A DNA stretch of 64,000 nt from Acidobacteriota bacterium (GCA_016185425.1 JACPNQ010000028.1:62001-126000), one strand, 5' to 3'. Shown: positions 32,839 through 43,000, counted from the first letter of the stretch. Translations and numbers: made by a program. Notes: generated by a model not told the origin, from the sequence alone.

Positions 32839-33882
32839 ATGCCTTTCCTATTTCTCCTTGCCCACATGCTGACTCCGGAAATCGCCTCCCGCCTGGCCGA
32901 GCTGCCGCTTCGGTGCATCCAGCAGGAGTATCCCAACAAGACCGCGCACACAATCGAAGGCGACTCCGACGCGCGCCTCTCTCCGCGCCAATTGCACCCC
33001 TCGTTCTACGGCTGCTTCGATTGGCACTCCAGCGTGCACGGACACTGGATGCTGGTGCGCTTGTTGAAGACGAACAAGGGCCTCGCCAGGGAATCGGAAA
33101 TCCGGCGCGTGCTCGCCGAAAGCTTCCGTCCCGATTCGATCAAAGGCGAAGTTGCCTATTTCCGGAGCTACAAACTCGCAAAGACGTTTGAACGCACCTA
33201 CGGCTGGGCGTGGCTGCTGAAGCTGGATGAGGAGCTGCGCGACTGGGAGGATCCACAGGGCCGCGAATGGGCGTCCGGTTTGCGTCCGCTCACCGATCTC
33301 ATCGTCGAGCAATGGTCCGCATTTCTTCCCAAACAAACGTACCCCAACCGCACGGGCGTTCACCCCAATACCGCGTTCGGTCTCGTATTTGCGCTTGACT
33401 GGGCACGCGCCGCGAAGCACACTGCTTTTGAAGCGCAGATCATCCAGCGCAGCAAGGATTACTACGCCGCCACCACCGCGGTTTCCGCCATTCAGGAGCC
33501 CGATGGCACCGACTTCCTCTCTCCCAGCCTGGAGGTCGCCGATCTCATGCGCCGAGTCTATTCCCGCGCCGAATTCCAATCCTGGTTCCGCCGCTACTTC
33601 CCGCCTTCCGGTCTTGCCAACGTGCTGAAGGCGCCCGAAGTCTCCGATCGCAGCGACTATCAGATCGTCCATCTCGATGGACTTTCCCTCAGCCGCACAT
33701 GGTGCCTCTATGGCATTGCCGGCGCCCTGCCCGCCAACGCAGCGCGGGCGCGCCAACTGCGCACAGCCGCAAAGCAACTGCTTGATAGCGCGCTACTTCA
33801 TGTCACCGGCGGTAACTACGGCGGCGAGCACTGGCTGGCCTCCTTCGCTGTTTACGCGCTCAGCCAAGCCTCGGAACAATGA
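32839..33882 (+). CDS. DUF2891 family protein
   Basis: The protein has 347 residues. Characteristic DUF2891 segments are HPSFYGCFDWHSSVHGHWML, near residue 55-75, YGWAWLLKLDEELRDWEDPQ, HPNTAFGLVFALDWAR, DGTDFLSPSLEVADLMRRV, HLDGLSLSRTWCLYGI and GNYGGEHWLASFAVYAL. The fold is probably an alpha/alpha toroid like glycosyl hydrolases, with conserved Asp, His and Trp residues, but no activity has been shown for the family. The N-terminus MPFLFLLAHML may be a short hydrophobic signal or a weak membrane-associated start. It is translationally coupled to the next gene (ATGA overlap). Confidence 0.85.
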   Translation: MPFLFLLAHMLTPEIASRLAELPLRCIQQEYPNKTAHTIEGDSDARLSPRQLHPSFYGCFDWHSSVHGHWMLVRLLKTNKGLARESEIRRVLAESFRPDSIKGEVAYFRSYKLAKTFERTYGWAWLLKLDEELRDWEDPQGREWASGLRPLTDLIVEQWSAFLPKQTYPNRTGVHPNTAFGLVFALDWARAAKHTAFEAQIIQRSKDYYAATTAVSAIQEPDGTDFLSPSLEVADLMRRVYSRAEFQSWFRRYFPPSGLANVLKAPEVSDRSDYQIVHLDGLSLSRTWCLYGIAGALPANAARARQLRTAAKQLLDSALLHVTGGNYGGEHWLASFAVYALSQASEQ

Positions 33883-34736
33883 CCTTTCTCGAACGCTATC
33901 TGCAAGGCCAGCATACGGCCGTCTGGGCCGAGTTGAACGAGTTGGGTGACAACGTCCGGTCCCGCAAGCTGCGCGACGATGCTTATGCGGTAGCCCGTGA
34001 AACGATGCGGCGTGCCCGCGTGAACATCGAGGCCCTGATAAAGCGTCTCCCCGAGCTCGGCTACAAATTTCACGACAAAAAGCCGTTCGTTAGCCCGCCG
34101 CGCAACACCGAATCGCAATGCAAAAAGCTGGAGCGCATCCTCTCCGGCCCCTTGCCGATGACGCTTTGGGCGTGGTGGGAGCAGGTTGGCGAGGTCTCGC
34201 TCACCGGCGAACATCAGGCACTGCATACAGTCAACTCGGATCCAATCGTATTTGCGCCCGTCAGCTACGCGCTTGAGGCAGTTGCCGATTGGGCCGGCCA
34301 TCCGGCGACTCGTGCCCCGGCACCTCCGCAACCGGCTGGCGCCTGGAAAGGAAGCGTCGAAGCGTGGCGGCGCAGTCTTCGCGCCCGCGACATGGCCGGC
34401 GATGAAATCGAAGCGCTGCTCGCCCCCTCCATCGCCATGTTTGAAGCGCAGGACCGGGAGTACGAGAAGCTCCGCGCGATGCCTGCCGATCCGCGCTTCC
34501 GCTTTGACTTCGCTCCCGACGAACTTCACAAGGCCGGCATCAGCGGCGCAACGTATGACGTGCTGCTCCCCTGCGCAGCGTCCGACTTTACTCTCGAAGG
34601 CGCGCAAGGTACTCCGCTTTTTGTCGATTACCTCCGCCAATCCTTCCAGTACGGCGGCTTTCGCGGATGGATCGGCCACGAAGGTCCTCCACACCGCGAG
34701 ATCGAATTCCTCACCCGCGACCTGCTGCCCCTTTAG
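33879..34736 (+). CDS. hypothetical protein, possible SMI1/KNR4 (SUKH)-like domain
   Basis: The protein has 285 residues, and its ATG overlaps the DUF2891 stop. N-terminal helices (VARETMRRARVNIEALIKRL) precede a region, SQCKKLERILSGPLPMTLWA through EHQALHTVNSDPIVFAPVSY, that resembles the SUKH fold of immunity and signalling proteins (leading acidic/Leu helix, PLPMTL, aromatic-rich centre). The last 80 residues (FRFDFAPDELHKAGISGATY; FVDYLRQSFQYGGFRGW) are a separate conserved-looking module. The assignment is a resemblance only. There is no toxin gene beside it, so an immunity role is not supported by context. Confidence 0.55.
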   Translation: MTFLERYLQGQHTAVWAELNELGDNVRSRKLRDDAYAVARETMRRARVNIEALIKRLPELGYKFHDKKPFVSPPRNTESQCKKLERILSGPLPMTLWAWWEQVGEVSLTGEHQALHTVNSDPIVFAPVSYALEAVADWAGHPATRAPAPPQPAGAWKGSVEAWRRSLRARDMAGDEIEALLAPSIAMFEAQDREYEKLRAMPADPRFRFDFAPDELHKAGISGATYDVLLPCAASDFTLEGAQGTPLFVDYLRQSFQYGGFRGWIGHEGPPHREIEFLTRDLLPL

Positions 34737-34759
34737 GCGTAGAATCGGGAGCAATCCCG

Positions 34760-36304
34760 ATGGGACATGAATCGCACCTCACCCGCCGCCAGATCCTCGG
34801 TTCCATCCCGGTCCTCACCTCCGGTACGCTCCTCGCGCCGCTCCACGCGCAGCGCCCGGACTCATCGGCGCCCGCTACCATCAAGGGCAAACTCACCGAC
34901 GCCGCCGGCAAACCCATTGCCGCCAAGATCCGCGTCGTCGAATCGAATACCGGCCAGGTCTACATGCCGGAGAACTCCATCCGCACTATGCCGGACCGCC
35001 GGCATTACTTTTACGCGCGCGGCGAGTATGAGGTCGCTGTCCCCGCCGGCCGCTATCGCATCGAAGCGGTGCGCGGCATCTGTCATGAGGTCGCCGTCGA
35101 GTTCACCGAAGTCGGCGCGGGCATCCGTCATCAGGTGGATCTGCAGGTGCGTCCTCTCAAGGACCTGAAATCCGCGGGCTGGTATTCCGGCAATACGCAC
35201 ACCCACTACCATCTCGCCATCGACGAAAACCCCGACGACCGCATCCGCATGGTGCCGCCCGCCGAGGATCTCGACGTAAGCATTCTCAGCTACCTCGTCC
35301 GCACTGACTCGCCTTACATCACCAACCGCTACCCCGTCGGCCGCCTGCCGCAATTCTCCCGCGACGGCACCATCATGGACATGGGCGAAGAGGCCCGCAA
35401 CAACAGGAAGTTCGCCGATTTCGGCTACGGCCATGTGCTCTTCCTCAACATCCCGCGTTCTATCGAGCCGGTCTCTACAGGTCTGCTCAGCAATACGCCC
35501 AACGCGCCCGACTATCCCACGCTCTCCACGCTCTGCGCCCAGGCAAAACAGATCGGCGGCACGACTGTCTGGTGCCACAATGGCAGCGGCATTGAAGTTC
35601 CGGTAGCCGCCGCGCTCGGCCTTGTCGATGCCTACAACGTCGCTGACGGCCTCGCAGCCGGCTACGAACGCTACTACCGCCTGCTCAACTGTGGTCTCCG
35701 GATCGCCGCCTCAACCGGTACCGACTGGTGGATTTACGACCACAACCGCGTCTTCGTACAAGTCGACGGCGCGTTCAATTACGACAACTGGATCGCGGGC
35801 CTGCGCGCCGGCCGTACGTTCGTCAGCAACGGTCCACTGCTCGAACTTACCGTAGACGGAAAGGGTCCCGGCGCGGAGCTCAAACCGGGCGGCCGTGTCC
35901 GCGTACAGGCGCAAGCCCTCTCCCGTATCCCGTTTGAGCGTATCGAAATCGTGCAGGATGGCCGCATCGTCGCCGGCCAGATGGCCGTCAATGGCCGTGA
36001 AGTGAAACTCGAGCGCGAAATCGAAGTGGAAGAGAGCGGCTGGATCGCCGCGCGCATCAGCGGACCCGCCAAAACCTACGCCGGTTTCCCTGTGTTCGCC
36101 CACACCAGTCCCATCTATCTCCGTGTCGACAACACTCCCTTCCGCCGCGCGGAAGCGATTGGCGCCTGCATTGATGAGCTCGACCGCTCCATGCGCGTTA
36201 TTCGCAAAAGCTATCGCTTCGATAACGACGCCCAGCGCGCCCTCGCCGTCGGCAAGTTCGCCGACGGCCGCACCGCGTTTTCGCGTCTGCTAGCGCAGAC
36301 CTAG
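34760..36304 (+). CDS. secreted CehA/McbA-type metallohydrolase
   Basis: The protein has 514 residues from ATG 34760. The N-terminal TRRQILGSIPVLTSGTLLAP is a Tat-type signal (Arg-Arg followed by a hydrophobic stretch). Residues 35-130 form a beta-sandwich (carboxypeptidase-regulatory-like) region, TIKGKLTDAAGKPIAAKIRV. The PHP-like hydrolase domain shows NTHTHYHLAIDENP, WCHNGSGIEVPV and STGTDWWIYDHNRVFVQVDG, giving His and Asp metal ligands as in CehA/McbA. Its substrate could be a phosphate or carbamate ester, and no choice is possible by eye. It overlaps the convergent GDPD-hydrolase gene by 15 bases. Confidence 0.82.
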   Translation: MGHESHLTRRQILGSIPVLTSGTLLAPLHAQRPDSSAPATIKGKLTDAAGKPIAAKIRVVESNTGQVYMPENSIRTMPDRRHYFYARGEYEVAVPAGRYRIEAVRGICHEVAVEFTEVGAGIRHQVDLQVRPLKDLKSAGWYSGNTHTHYHLAIDENPDDRIRMVPPAEDLDVSILSYLVRTDSPYITNRYPVGRLPQFSRDGTIMDMGEEARNNRKFADFGYGHVLFLNIPRSIEPVSTGLLSNTPNAPDYPTLSTLCAQAKQIGGTTVWCHNGSGIEVPVAAALGLVDAYNVADGLAAGYERYYRLLNCGLRIAASTGTDWWIYDHNRVFVQVDGAFNYDNWIAGLRAGRTFVSNGPLLELTVDGKGPGAELKPGGRVRVQAQALSRIPFERIEIVQDGRIVAGQMAVNGREVKLEREIEVEESGWIAARISGPAKTYAGFPVFAHTSPIYLRVDNTPFRRAEAIGACIDELDRSMRVIRKSYRFDNDAQRALAVGKFADGRTAFSRLLAQT

Positions 36305-37822
36305 CTGTGCGCTCAACCACGCCAACCGGTCCGTCACGCTCTGTGCATTCAATCCGTGGCCGGCTTCATAAAGCTGCATTTTCTTGGGCTCCGGCGCGGC
36401 TTTGAAAAACTCCTCCGCCCGCTCCCGCGGCACGAATTCATCGTGCGTTCCGAACTGAAAGTAGAATGACCCTTTCGCCGAGGCCACTGCCTTCATCGGG
36501 TCCCGATCCGCCAACTCCGCTACCACTTTCTCCCGCTCGGCGCCCTCCAATTTTCGGCCTAACAAATACCACTCGTGCCAGCGCGGCGTACCTGCCTGGA
36601 ACGCCCACACTCCCACGCGCCGTTCGGTGGCCGCCAGCATCGCGCCGAACATCCCGCCGAAATCGTGCCCCACATACGCCACGCGCGACTTATCAATTCC
36701 CGGTGTCTCCAGTAAGTAGTCCAGCGCGTCTTTGATCCGGCGCCCCTGCCGTTCTGTTGCTACACGATCCTTCGCCGGGTCGCGCTGCCGGAACCAGTCC
36801 GGACCCTGCCACATTGTTGCCATCAGCAGACTGCAAACGCCCTTCCCCGCCAGCGTGACCGCCTCATGCAAAAACTGTGAGCGGTTCGACGTCGGCGAAC
36901 GCGGCTCCAGCCAGTGAACATACAGCGCGGCCGGTCCGTTCGCCTTTCGCACCGGGCATACGCGATACGCCTGATCGTATTCGTTGAAGCTGTTGCGATA
37001 GACCAGATCCTCAATTACAGCTCCCCCGCGCGTCTCCGTCATCACGATGCGTGCCCGCGACGCTTTCAGCGCCTCCGGATCATCCGTCAAGATCCCGTCC
37101 ACACCCAGCGTCCGCAGCTTCAGCCACTCCTCCGGATCGTCCGTCGTTCCCGAAAATACCTGGATCCCCGCCCCGTGCAGCGCGTCCACAATCGACGCAT
37201 CGATCACACGGAAATTCACGAACTGAATCGCCTTCGGCCCCAGTTCCTTCGCCGGGCCGATATAGTCGTCCAGCCGCTTCGCCGGATTCAACAACACCAG
37301 GCCCACCGCCGGATTCAACCTCCGCATGGCGTGCAGCGTCCGATGGTCGAAACTCTGCAGCAGCACGCGTCCGCTCAGCTCGTATTTGCGGATCAGCTTA
37401 TCGACGGCGCCCGCGAACCAATCCGCGTCTACCGCGGGATCCACCTTGGTCTCCACCATCAGCCGTGCCTGTCTTTCCCGCGCGAACGCAAAGACTTCCT
37501 CCAGCTTCGGGATCTTCACGCCAGGCATCGATTGTTGCCGCGAAAACCCGGCGCTGCGCGTCCCGCCCCGATCGAACGCCAGCACCTCGCGCAGTGTCAT
37601 TTGCCGCACCGGCTTCTTCTCCAGCGCCAGGTCGTGATGGACCACCAGTTCGTTGTCCTTCGTCACGACAACGTCGAGCTCCAGGACATCCGCACCCACC
37701 GCCAGCGCGTGCTTAAACGCGGGCATCGTGTTCTCCGGCCGCAGCGCGCGGCAGCCCCGGTGGCCGATTACTAACGGCTCGGCGAACAGAGGAACTGCGA
37801 AAAACAGTAGCCAGCAGCGCAT
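36290..37822 (-). CDS. glycerophosphodiester phosphodiesterase fused to an alpha/beta hydrolase
   Basis: The protein has 510 residues from ATG 37822, the first Met with signal peptide RCWLLFFAVPLFAEP; the ORF runs further upstream but carries no signal. Residues 16-260 are a GDPD domain: H21 and R22 in VIGHRGCRALRPENTM, E48 and D50 in LELDVVVTKD, H63, and ETKVD. Residues about 270-510 are an alpha/beta hydrolase with the nucleophile elbow GHDFGG, in which the nucleophile is D387 rather than Ser, an acid in GTHDEFVP and the His in EAGHGL. It could release glycerol phosphate and then act on the alcohol moiety. Confidence 0.85.
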   Translation of the reverse strand: MRCWLLFFAVPLFAEPLVIGHRGCRALRPENTMPAFKHALAVGADVLELDVVVTKDNELVVHHDLALEKKPVRQMTLREVLAFDRGGTRSAGFSRQQSMPGVKIPKLEEVFAFARERQARLMVETKVDPAVDADWFAGAVDKLIRKYELSGRVLLQSFDHRTLHAMRRLNPAVGLVLLNPAKRLDDYIGPAKELGPKAIQFVNFRVIDASIVDALHGAGIQVFSGTTDDPEEWLKLRTLGVDGILTDDPEALKASRARIVMTETRGGAVIEDLVYRNSFNEYDQAYRVCPVRKANGPAALYVHWLEPRSPTSNRSQFLHEAVTLAGKGVCSLLMATMWQGPDWFRQRDPAKDRVATERQGRRIKDALDYLLETPGIDKSRVAYVGHDFGGMFGAMLAATERRVGVWAFQAGTPRWHEWYLLGRKLEGAEREKVVAELADRDPMKAVASAKGSFYFQFGTHDEFVPRERAEEFFKAAPEPKKMQLYEAGHGLNAQSVTDRLAWLSAQLGLR

Positions 37823-37849
37823 GCCGCAGTGTACACCTGAATTAGTTCC

Positions 37850-39115
37850 ATGCCACAACGCCTCGCCCTCTTCCTGCTCGCATTCTCCCTCTCCGCCCAG
37901 ACCACCGTCATCAAAGCCCAGCGCATGCTCGACATGCAATCCGGCCGCATCATTTCCCCGGCCACCCTTGTCGTCACCGGCACCGTCATCACCGCCGTCA
38001 ATCCAGCCATATCCCCCACGGGCGCAACTGTCATCGACCTCGGCGATACTACCCTCCTTCCCGGCTTCATCGACATGCATGTGCATGTTCTGCTCACCGG
38101 CGCAGCCCGCTACCGCGCCGACATCGTTGCCGACACGCCTGCCGACGCAGTGCTCCGCGCCTCCGTAAACGCCCGCAAGATCCTGATGGCGGGTTTCACT
38201 ACCATCCGCGAGCTCGGCCAAATTCACCCCACGAAAGATCTGCTCGCTGTGTCCCTCGCCAATGCCGGCGACGCCGGTTGGATCGACGCTCCGCGCATCA
38301 TCGCCGCCGGCCACGCCATCTCCGTCTCCGGCGGTCATATCGATCCCGAAATGCATGCCCGCGTTATGCCGGGCCTCTTTCGCTTAGGTCCAGAGGAGGG
38401 GATCGCCGACGGCGCGGATGAGGCCGTCAAGGCCACGCGCTTGCAGATCAAGAAGGGCGCGAGGGTAATCAAGATCTCCGCCACGGCCGGTGTGATGTCT
38501 CTCGAAGCCACCGTGGGCGCGCAGCAGATGACGGAGGCGGAGATGAAGGCCGTCGTTGACGAAGCTGCCCGCCACGGAGTAAAAGTTGCTGCCCACGCGC
38601 ACGGAACGGAGGGCATTATCGCCGCGATCAAAACGGGTGTCGCGTCCATTGAACACGGCTCCATGCTCAACGACGAGGCGATCCGCCTGATGAAGGAGCG
38701 CGGCACCTATCTCGTCCCCACCACCCACCTCGCCGATACCATTGACTTCAGCGCCCTGCCCCCGGCCGTAAAGCAGAAGGGCGACTACGTCCTTCCGCTC
38801 GCCCGCGCCAACTTGAGCAAAGCAATCAAAGCGGGCGTAAAAATCGCCCTCGGCACCGATGCTCCGCTCGTCCCCTTCGGCCAGAACGCCAAGGAATTCG
38901 GCGCGATGGTGGACCGCGGACTCTCCCCGCTGGACTCGCTCCGCGCCGGTACCAGCAATGCCGCGGACCTTCTCGGCCTCACCGACCGCGGCCAACTCAC
39001 TCAGGGCAAACTCGCCGACATCGTCGCCGTCCCCGGCAACCCTCTCGAAAACATCCGCGCCACGGAGAATGTGGTCTTCGTGATGAAGGGCGGTAAGATC
39101 TACTGCAGGCCCTAA
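37850..39115 (+). CDS. secreted amidohydrolase (imidazolonepropionase/prolidase-like)
   Basis: The protein has 421 residues, with signal peptide RLALFLLAFSLSAQ. The binuclear metal amidohydrolase fold is indicated by LPGFIDMHVHVLLTG (HxH), a likely carboxylated or metal-bridging Lys in RVIKISATAGVMS, His in VAAHAHGTEG and IEHGSML, and the Asp in ALGTDAPLVPFG. These proteins hydrolyse dipeptides, imidazolones or related amides. It starts 28 bases from the divergent GDPD gene, so the two share a promoter region. The small gene that follows is 4 bases downstream. Confidence 0.9.
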   Translation: MPQRLALFLLAFSLSAQTTVIKAQRMLDMQSGRIISPATLVVTGTVITAVNPAISPTGATVIDLGDTTLLPGFIDMHVHVLLTGAARYRADIVADTPADAVLRASVNARKILMAGFTTIRELGQIHPTKDLLAVSLANAGDAGWIDAPRIIAAGHAISVSGGHIDPEMHARVMPGLFRLGPEEGIADGADEAVKATRLQIKKGARVIKISATAGVMSLEATVGAQQMTEAEMKAVVDEAARHGVKVAAHAHGTEGIIAAIKTGVASIEHGSMLNDEAIRLMKERGTYLVPTTHLADTIDFSALPPAVKQKGDYVLPLARANLSKAIKAGVKIALGTDAPLVPFGQNAKEFGAMVDRGLSPLDSLRAGTSNAADLLGLTDRGQLTQGKLADIVAVPGNPLENIRATENVVFVMKGGKIYCRP

Positions 39116-39119
39116 GAAA

Positions 39120-39500
39120 GTGCCCTGGGAAATCCGCAGCTTCGACATGTTCGACCGCGACAGCGAGCCTTTAACGGTGCAGACTGGCGAATCGTTTCAC
39201 GATGGCCTGATAGCACTCTGGCGCCACCACCTCCGCGACGGTCTACAAGAGGACGGTCGCGACACCTTCACCGCGTTCGACCTCCACCTGCTCCCAAACG
39301 GCGAACGGTACCACATGCCCCGCTGCTCCGCCTGGCCCGAAGGCGCGGCCCGAATTAAGGCATGGGCGGCAGGGGCCAACGAACTCGACTTTCTCGCCAC
39401 GGAATACGCGCGCATATTCTTCAATGCCGAAGAGCTCTATCGCCGCGCCGCCGAATCCTCCGGCTATCTGCCAGGTAATCCTCGCCTCCCGGCTCATTAG
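39120..39500 (+). CDS. hypothetical protein
   Basis: The protein has 126 residues with a GTG start, 4 bases after the amidohydrolase stop, so it is probably co-transcribed. It is acidic and soluble, with Trp and His in MPWEIRSFDMFDRDSEPLTV and WRHHLRDGLQEDGRDTFTAF, then HMPRCSAWPEGAARIKAWAA and ARIFFNAEELYRRAAESSGY. No signal peptide or membrane segment. I do not recognise the family. No function is proposed. Confidence 0.55.
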   Translation: MPWEIRSFDMFDRDSEPLTVQTGESFHDGLIALWRHHLRDGLQEDGRDTFTAFDLHLLPNGERYHMPRCSAWPEGAARIKAWAAGANELDFLATEYARIFFNAEELYRRAAESSGYLPGNPRLPAH

Positions 39501-39594
39501 CCGCCCGGCCGTTCCCGGCAGCGCTTTTGCAGCTCTCGCCGCCTGGCTCATCACGAAACGCCATCGGCATGCGATTCGCTCGGCAGTACTCGTT

Positions 39595-39864
39595 CTACGA
39601 AGCGAACCGCTTCGCCACCCTGGCCTTCGCCTTTGCCGCCTCCACCGCCCTGTTCTTCGCTGGAGCATTCGTCTTCAGCGAGAACAGCAAGCGGCGGGAC
39701 ACGTCCGCAATCTCGTCCACGGCGCGCTCAAAAGCCTCTCTATTGCCGGCGTTGGGGGCGTTGCAGGCGCTGATTTTGCGCACAAACTGCAGCGCCGCGG
39801 CCCGGATCTCTTCCTCCGTCACCGGTGGATCAAAGTTGAAAAGCGGTCTGATGTTCCGGCACAT
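39595..39864 (-). CDS. DUF2277 family protein
   Basis: The protein has 89 residues, nearly the standard length. It begins MCRNIRPLFNFDPPVTEEEI, the family hallmark, and continues ALQFVRKISACNAPNAGNRE. The domain is small, Cys-containing and helical. Its function is unknown. The TonB-receptor gene upstream diverges from it with a 171-base gap that holds the receptor promoter. The 94 bases downstream of its stop contain no gene. Confidence 0.88.
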   Translation of the reverse strand: MCRNIRPLFNFDPPVTEEEIRAAALQFVRKISACNAPNAGNREAFERAVDEIADVSRRLLFSLKTNAPAKNRAVEAAKAKARVAKRFAS

Positions 39865-39980
39865 TCACGCCTCTTTACTGTCTCTATCCAGATCATAACA
39901 CGATACTTAACTCTCCTCTCCCGTTTTGCCCGCCGACGCCGGGCACTAAGCCGCATTGCGCGACCCGAGTGGGTGCCCAA

Positions 39981-40044
39981 TACTCGATAGATGTAGTTGA
40001 CAATGTGTTTTCGATATATCTATACTCGATCTATAATGTCGAGT
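39981..40044 (+). promoter_or_regulatory. promoter and operator-like repeats before the TonB receptor gene
   Basis: TTGACA (39997-40002) and TATACT (40021-40026) lie 18 bases apart, a strong sigma70-like promoter. The octamer TACTCGAT occurs at 39981-39988 and 40023-40030, exactly 42 bases apart. ACTCGA (40024-40029) and TCGAGT (40039-40044) form an inverted repeat. The expected start of transcription (about 40033) is only 2-3 bases from ATG 40036, so the mRNA may be almost leaderless. Confidence 0.6.
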
Positions 40045-43000
40045 GTAGTCCACAGTCTTGCCTTGTTTGCTCTTGCCGGGACACTCTTAGCCCAAACCGG
40101 AAGTGGCGGCCTGGCGGGTAGCGTTGCCGATCAATCCGGTGCCGCCGTCCCGGCCGCGCAATTGAGAATCGTGAATGACGAGTCCGGTGCGCGCGTCGAA
40201 ACCGTCTCGGATGCCGAGGGCCACTTCCGTGCGACCTCTCTGATTCCGGGCGCCTATCACATCGAAGTCGCAAAGACGGGCTTCGACAAGCTCCTCCGCC
40301 GCGGCATCGTAGTCACCACGGGTCAGACCGTCGTCATTGATCTCGCCCTCGCCGTCGGTGCCACCAATGAAACGGTCACCGTGCAGGAAGCCGGTCCGCT
40401 TACCGAAACCCAATCGCAAAGCGTCGGCCAGTTGATCAACCGCCGTATGGTCGCCGGCCTCCCTATGCCGAACCGCGCCGCGTCCTCGCTCGTCGCCCTC
40501 GCCCCCGGCGTCGTCATGATCGATCCTGGCCAGGGGGCCGAGAATTACCCCGTTTTCAGCGTCGCCGGTGGCCGCGGCCGCAATCAGCACTTTTCGCTCG
40601 ACGGCGGAAATGCAACCAACGCCAGCGGCCTGACGCGCCCCATGCAGATGACGAGCCTCCCAATGGATGCGATGCAGGAGTTCCGCGTGGTGAGCAACAA
40701 CTACTCCGCCGAGTACGGCCACTCGGCCGGCGGCGTCATCACGCTCACCACTCGTTCCGGCACCAATCAACTTCACGGCAGCGTCTTCGAATTCCTGCGG
40801 AACAGCGCCCTCGACGCGCGAAACTTCTTCGCAAGCAGGCGTCCGCCGCTCAACTTGAATCAATACGGTTTCGCGCTCGGCGGGCCCATCCGCCGCGACC
40901 GCACGCACTATTTCGTCTCCTGGGAAGGCACCAAACAGGGCTCGAGCGTCACGCCTCTCCAGACAGTGCCGGCACTGGCGCAGCGCCAAGGTCAATTTGC
41001 AACACCGATATCCGACCCCGCCACCTCTCCTCGCCTACCCTTCCCCAATAACCGCATCCCGCTCAGCCGCTTCGATCCCGTCTCGCTCTCCGCCCTGAGC
41101 TACTGGCCCGAACCCAACCGCGCCGGTGCCAGCAACTACTCCGCGAACAACAACTCGTACCTGGACCGCTCCATCTTCGTCGCCAAGGTCGACCACCAGA
41201 TTCGCGAGAACCACCACTTCACCGCGCGCTACTACATCAACGACGCCGGTATCGAAAACAAGGGCACCTACACTCGCCCCGAAGCCGACCCCAACGCAAA
41301 CTTCACCGACGTTCGCGTACAGAGCATTCTCGCGAGCTACACACGCATCTTCCGTCCCACACTCGTAAACGATTTGAAGGTCACCTTCTTCCAGCGCAAG
41401 TTCATCGATCAGCGTTATGGCTGGGACGAGGACCACGCAGGCCAGATCGGCCTGCGTGGCGTCAGCAAAACCGCATTTCCCAACTTCAACATTCCCGGCT
41501 ATAGCGCACTGAGTGCCACTCCGGGACGTATTCAAACACCGATTCGTGATACGCAGATCCTCGATGCGCTGTCCTGGTTCCGCGGCGGACACTCGGTCAA
41601 ACTCGGATTCGAATTCCGCCGCGCGGGCAACAAGGAAGTACGCGATCGTGGCTCGTCAGGAGTCTTTCAATTCGCGCCGCAGTACACGGGCGACGGCCTC
41701 GCGAGCTTCCTGCTCGGCGGCGCCAACTCGGCCAGCGTGCAGATTTCCGATCCGATCAATACCCGCGCCTACTACGTCGCCGGATATGCACAAGACGACT
41801 GGCGGGTGACACCCCGTCTAACAATCAATATGGGAGTTCGTTGGGAAGCGGAACTGCCTCGACGCGAACTCGACAACAGCCAGAACTCGTTCGATCTCAC
41901 CAGGGTCAATCCCGTCAGCGGAACACCCGGCGTGGTGACGTTCTCCGGACGCGATGGCATTCCGCGCACCGCATATCGAACGGATTGGAATAATATCGGA
42001 CCGCGCGTCGGCTTTGCCTATCGGTTGCCCTTCCAGCGGGAAACCGTCATCCGCTCGGGCTTCGGCATGTTCTTCGGCTCCACCGTTAGCAACAGCATCG
42101 GTGACGTCGCCTCGACGGGATTCTCGACCTCAGCGAGCCTCGTAGTGCCGCAGGCCGATCTCCTCACCGCGCTCGATCTGCGCAACGGATTCCCCGCGAT
42201 CACGCGTCCCGCGCTCAATGATGCATTTGGCGCTGTACCGCCCGGACAGCGGCCGAATCTCTCCGTCGGCTTCTTCAAACAAGACCAGGTAGCGCCGGCA
42301 TCGTACCAATACAATTTCAATGTCCAGCGCGAAGTGGCCACGGATACGGTCGTCGAAATCGGGTACATGGCGAACGTCAGCCACCACCTCACTTCGAACG
42401 ATCTCACTTTGAACCAGGTGCGGCCTGAATTCATGGGCGGTGGCGATGCGCAAGCCCGCCGGCCCTTCCCGCAGTTCTCGAACGTGTACTGGATCAACCC
42501 CTCGATCGGCGACTCCAGCTTCCACAGCGGTTACGCGCGCCTCGAACGCCGCTTCAATCACGGCTTCTCGGTGCTCGCGCACTATACATTCTCGAAGTTC
42601 CTCGACGACGTCGCCGGTGCCGACGAGTACGGCGATCCCGGTACCTACATGGATGCCTATAACCGCCGGCTCGATAAATCATTGAGCGGATCCGACGTGC
42701 CGCACCGCACGGTACTCACCGGACTCTACACCCTGCGTGGCTGGCAGCTCGGCGTCCTCGCGACCATTCAAAGCGGCGCGCCCTTCACCGTCGTGACTGC
42801 AGCGAACACAACCAATGCCTTCACCGCGGGCTCTCTGCGGCCCAACGTTCTACGGGATCCCAATCTTCCATCGAGCCAGCAGACGCTGGCCCGTTGGTTC
42901 GACACCACTGCCTTCGCCGCCCCAGCTCCGTTCACGTTCGGCAACTCGCCGCGATCCGGTCTCCGCGGCGCCGGCATCCGCACCGTCGACGCGACTCTCT

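Noticed and set aside
36914..37774. 286-codon open frame on the plus strand inside the GDPD-hydrolase gene
   Set aside because: The opposite strand has complete GDPD and hydrolase motifs; this frame shows none.
37823..38356. N-terminal extension of the GDPD-hydrolase frame by 178 codons
   Set aside because: It runs antisense through the amidohydrolase gene, and a good signal peptide begins only at ATG 37822.
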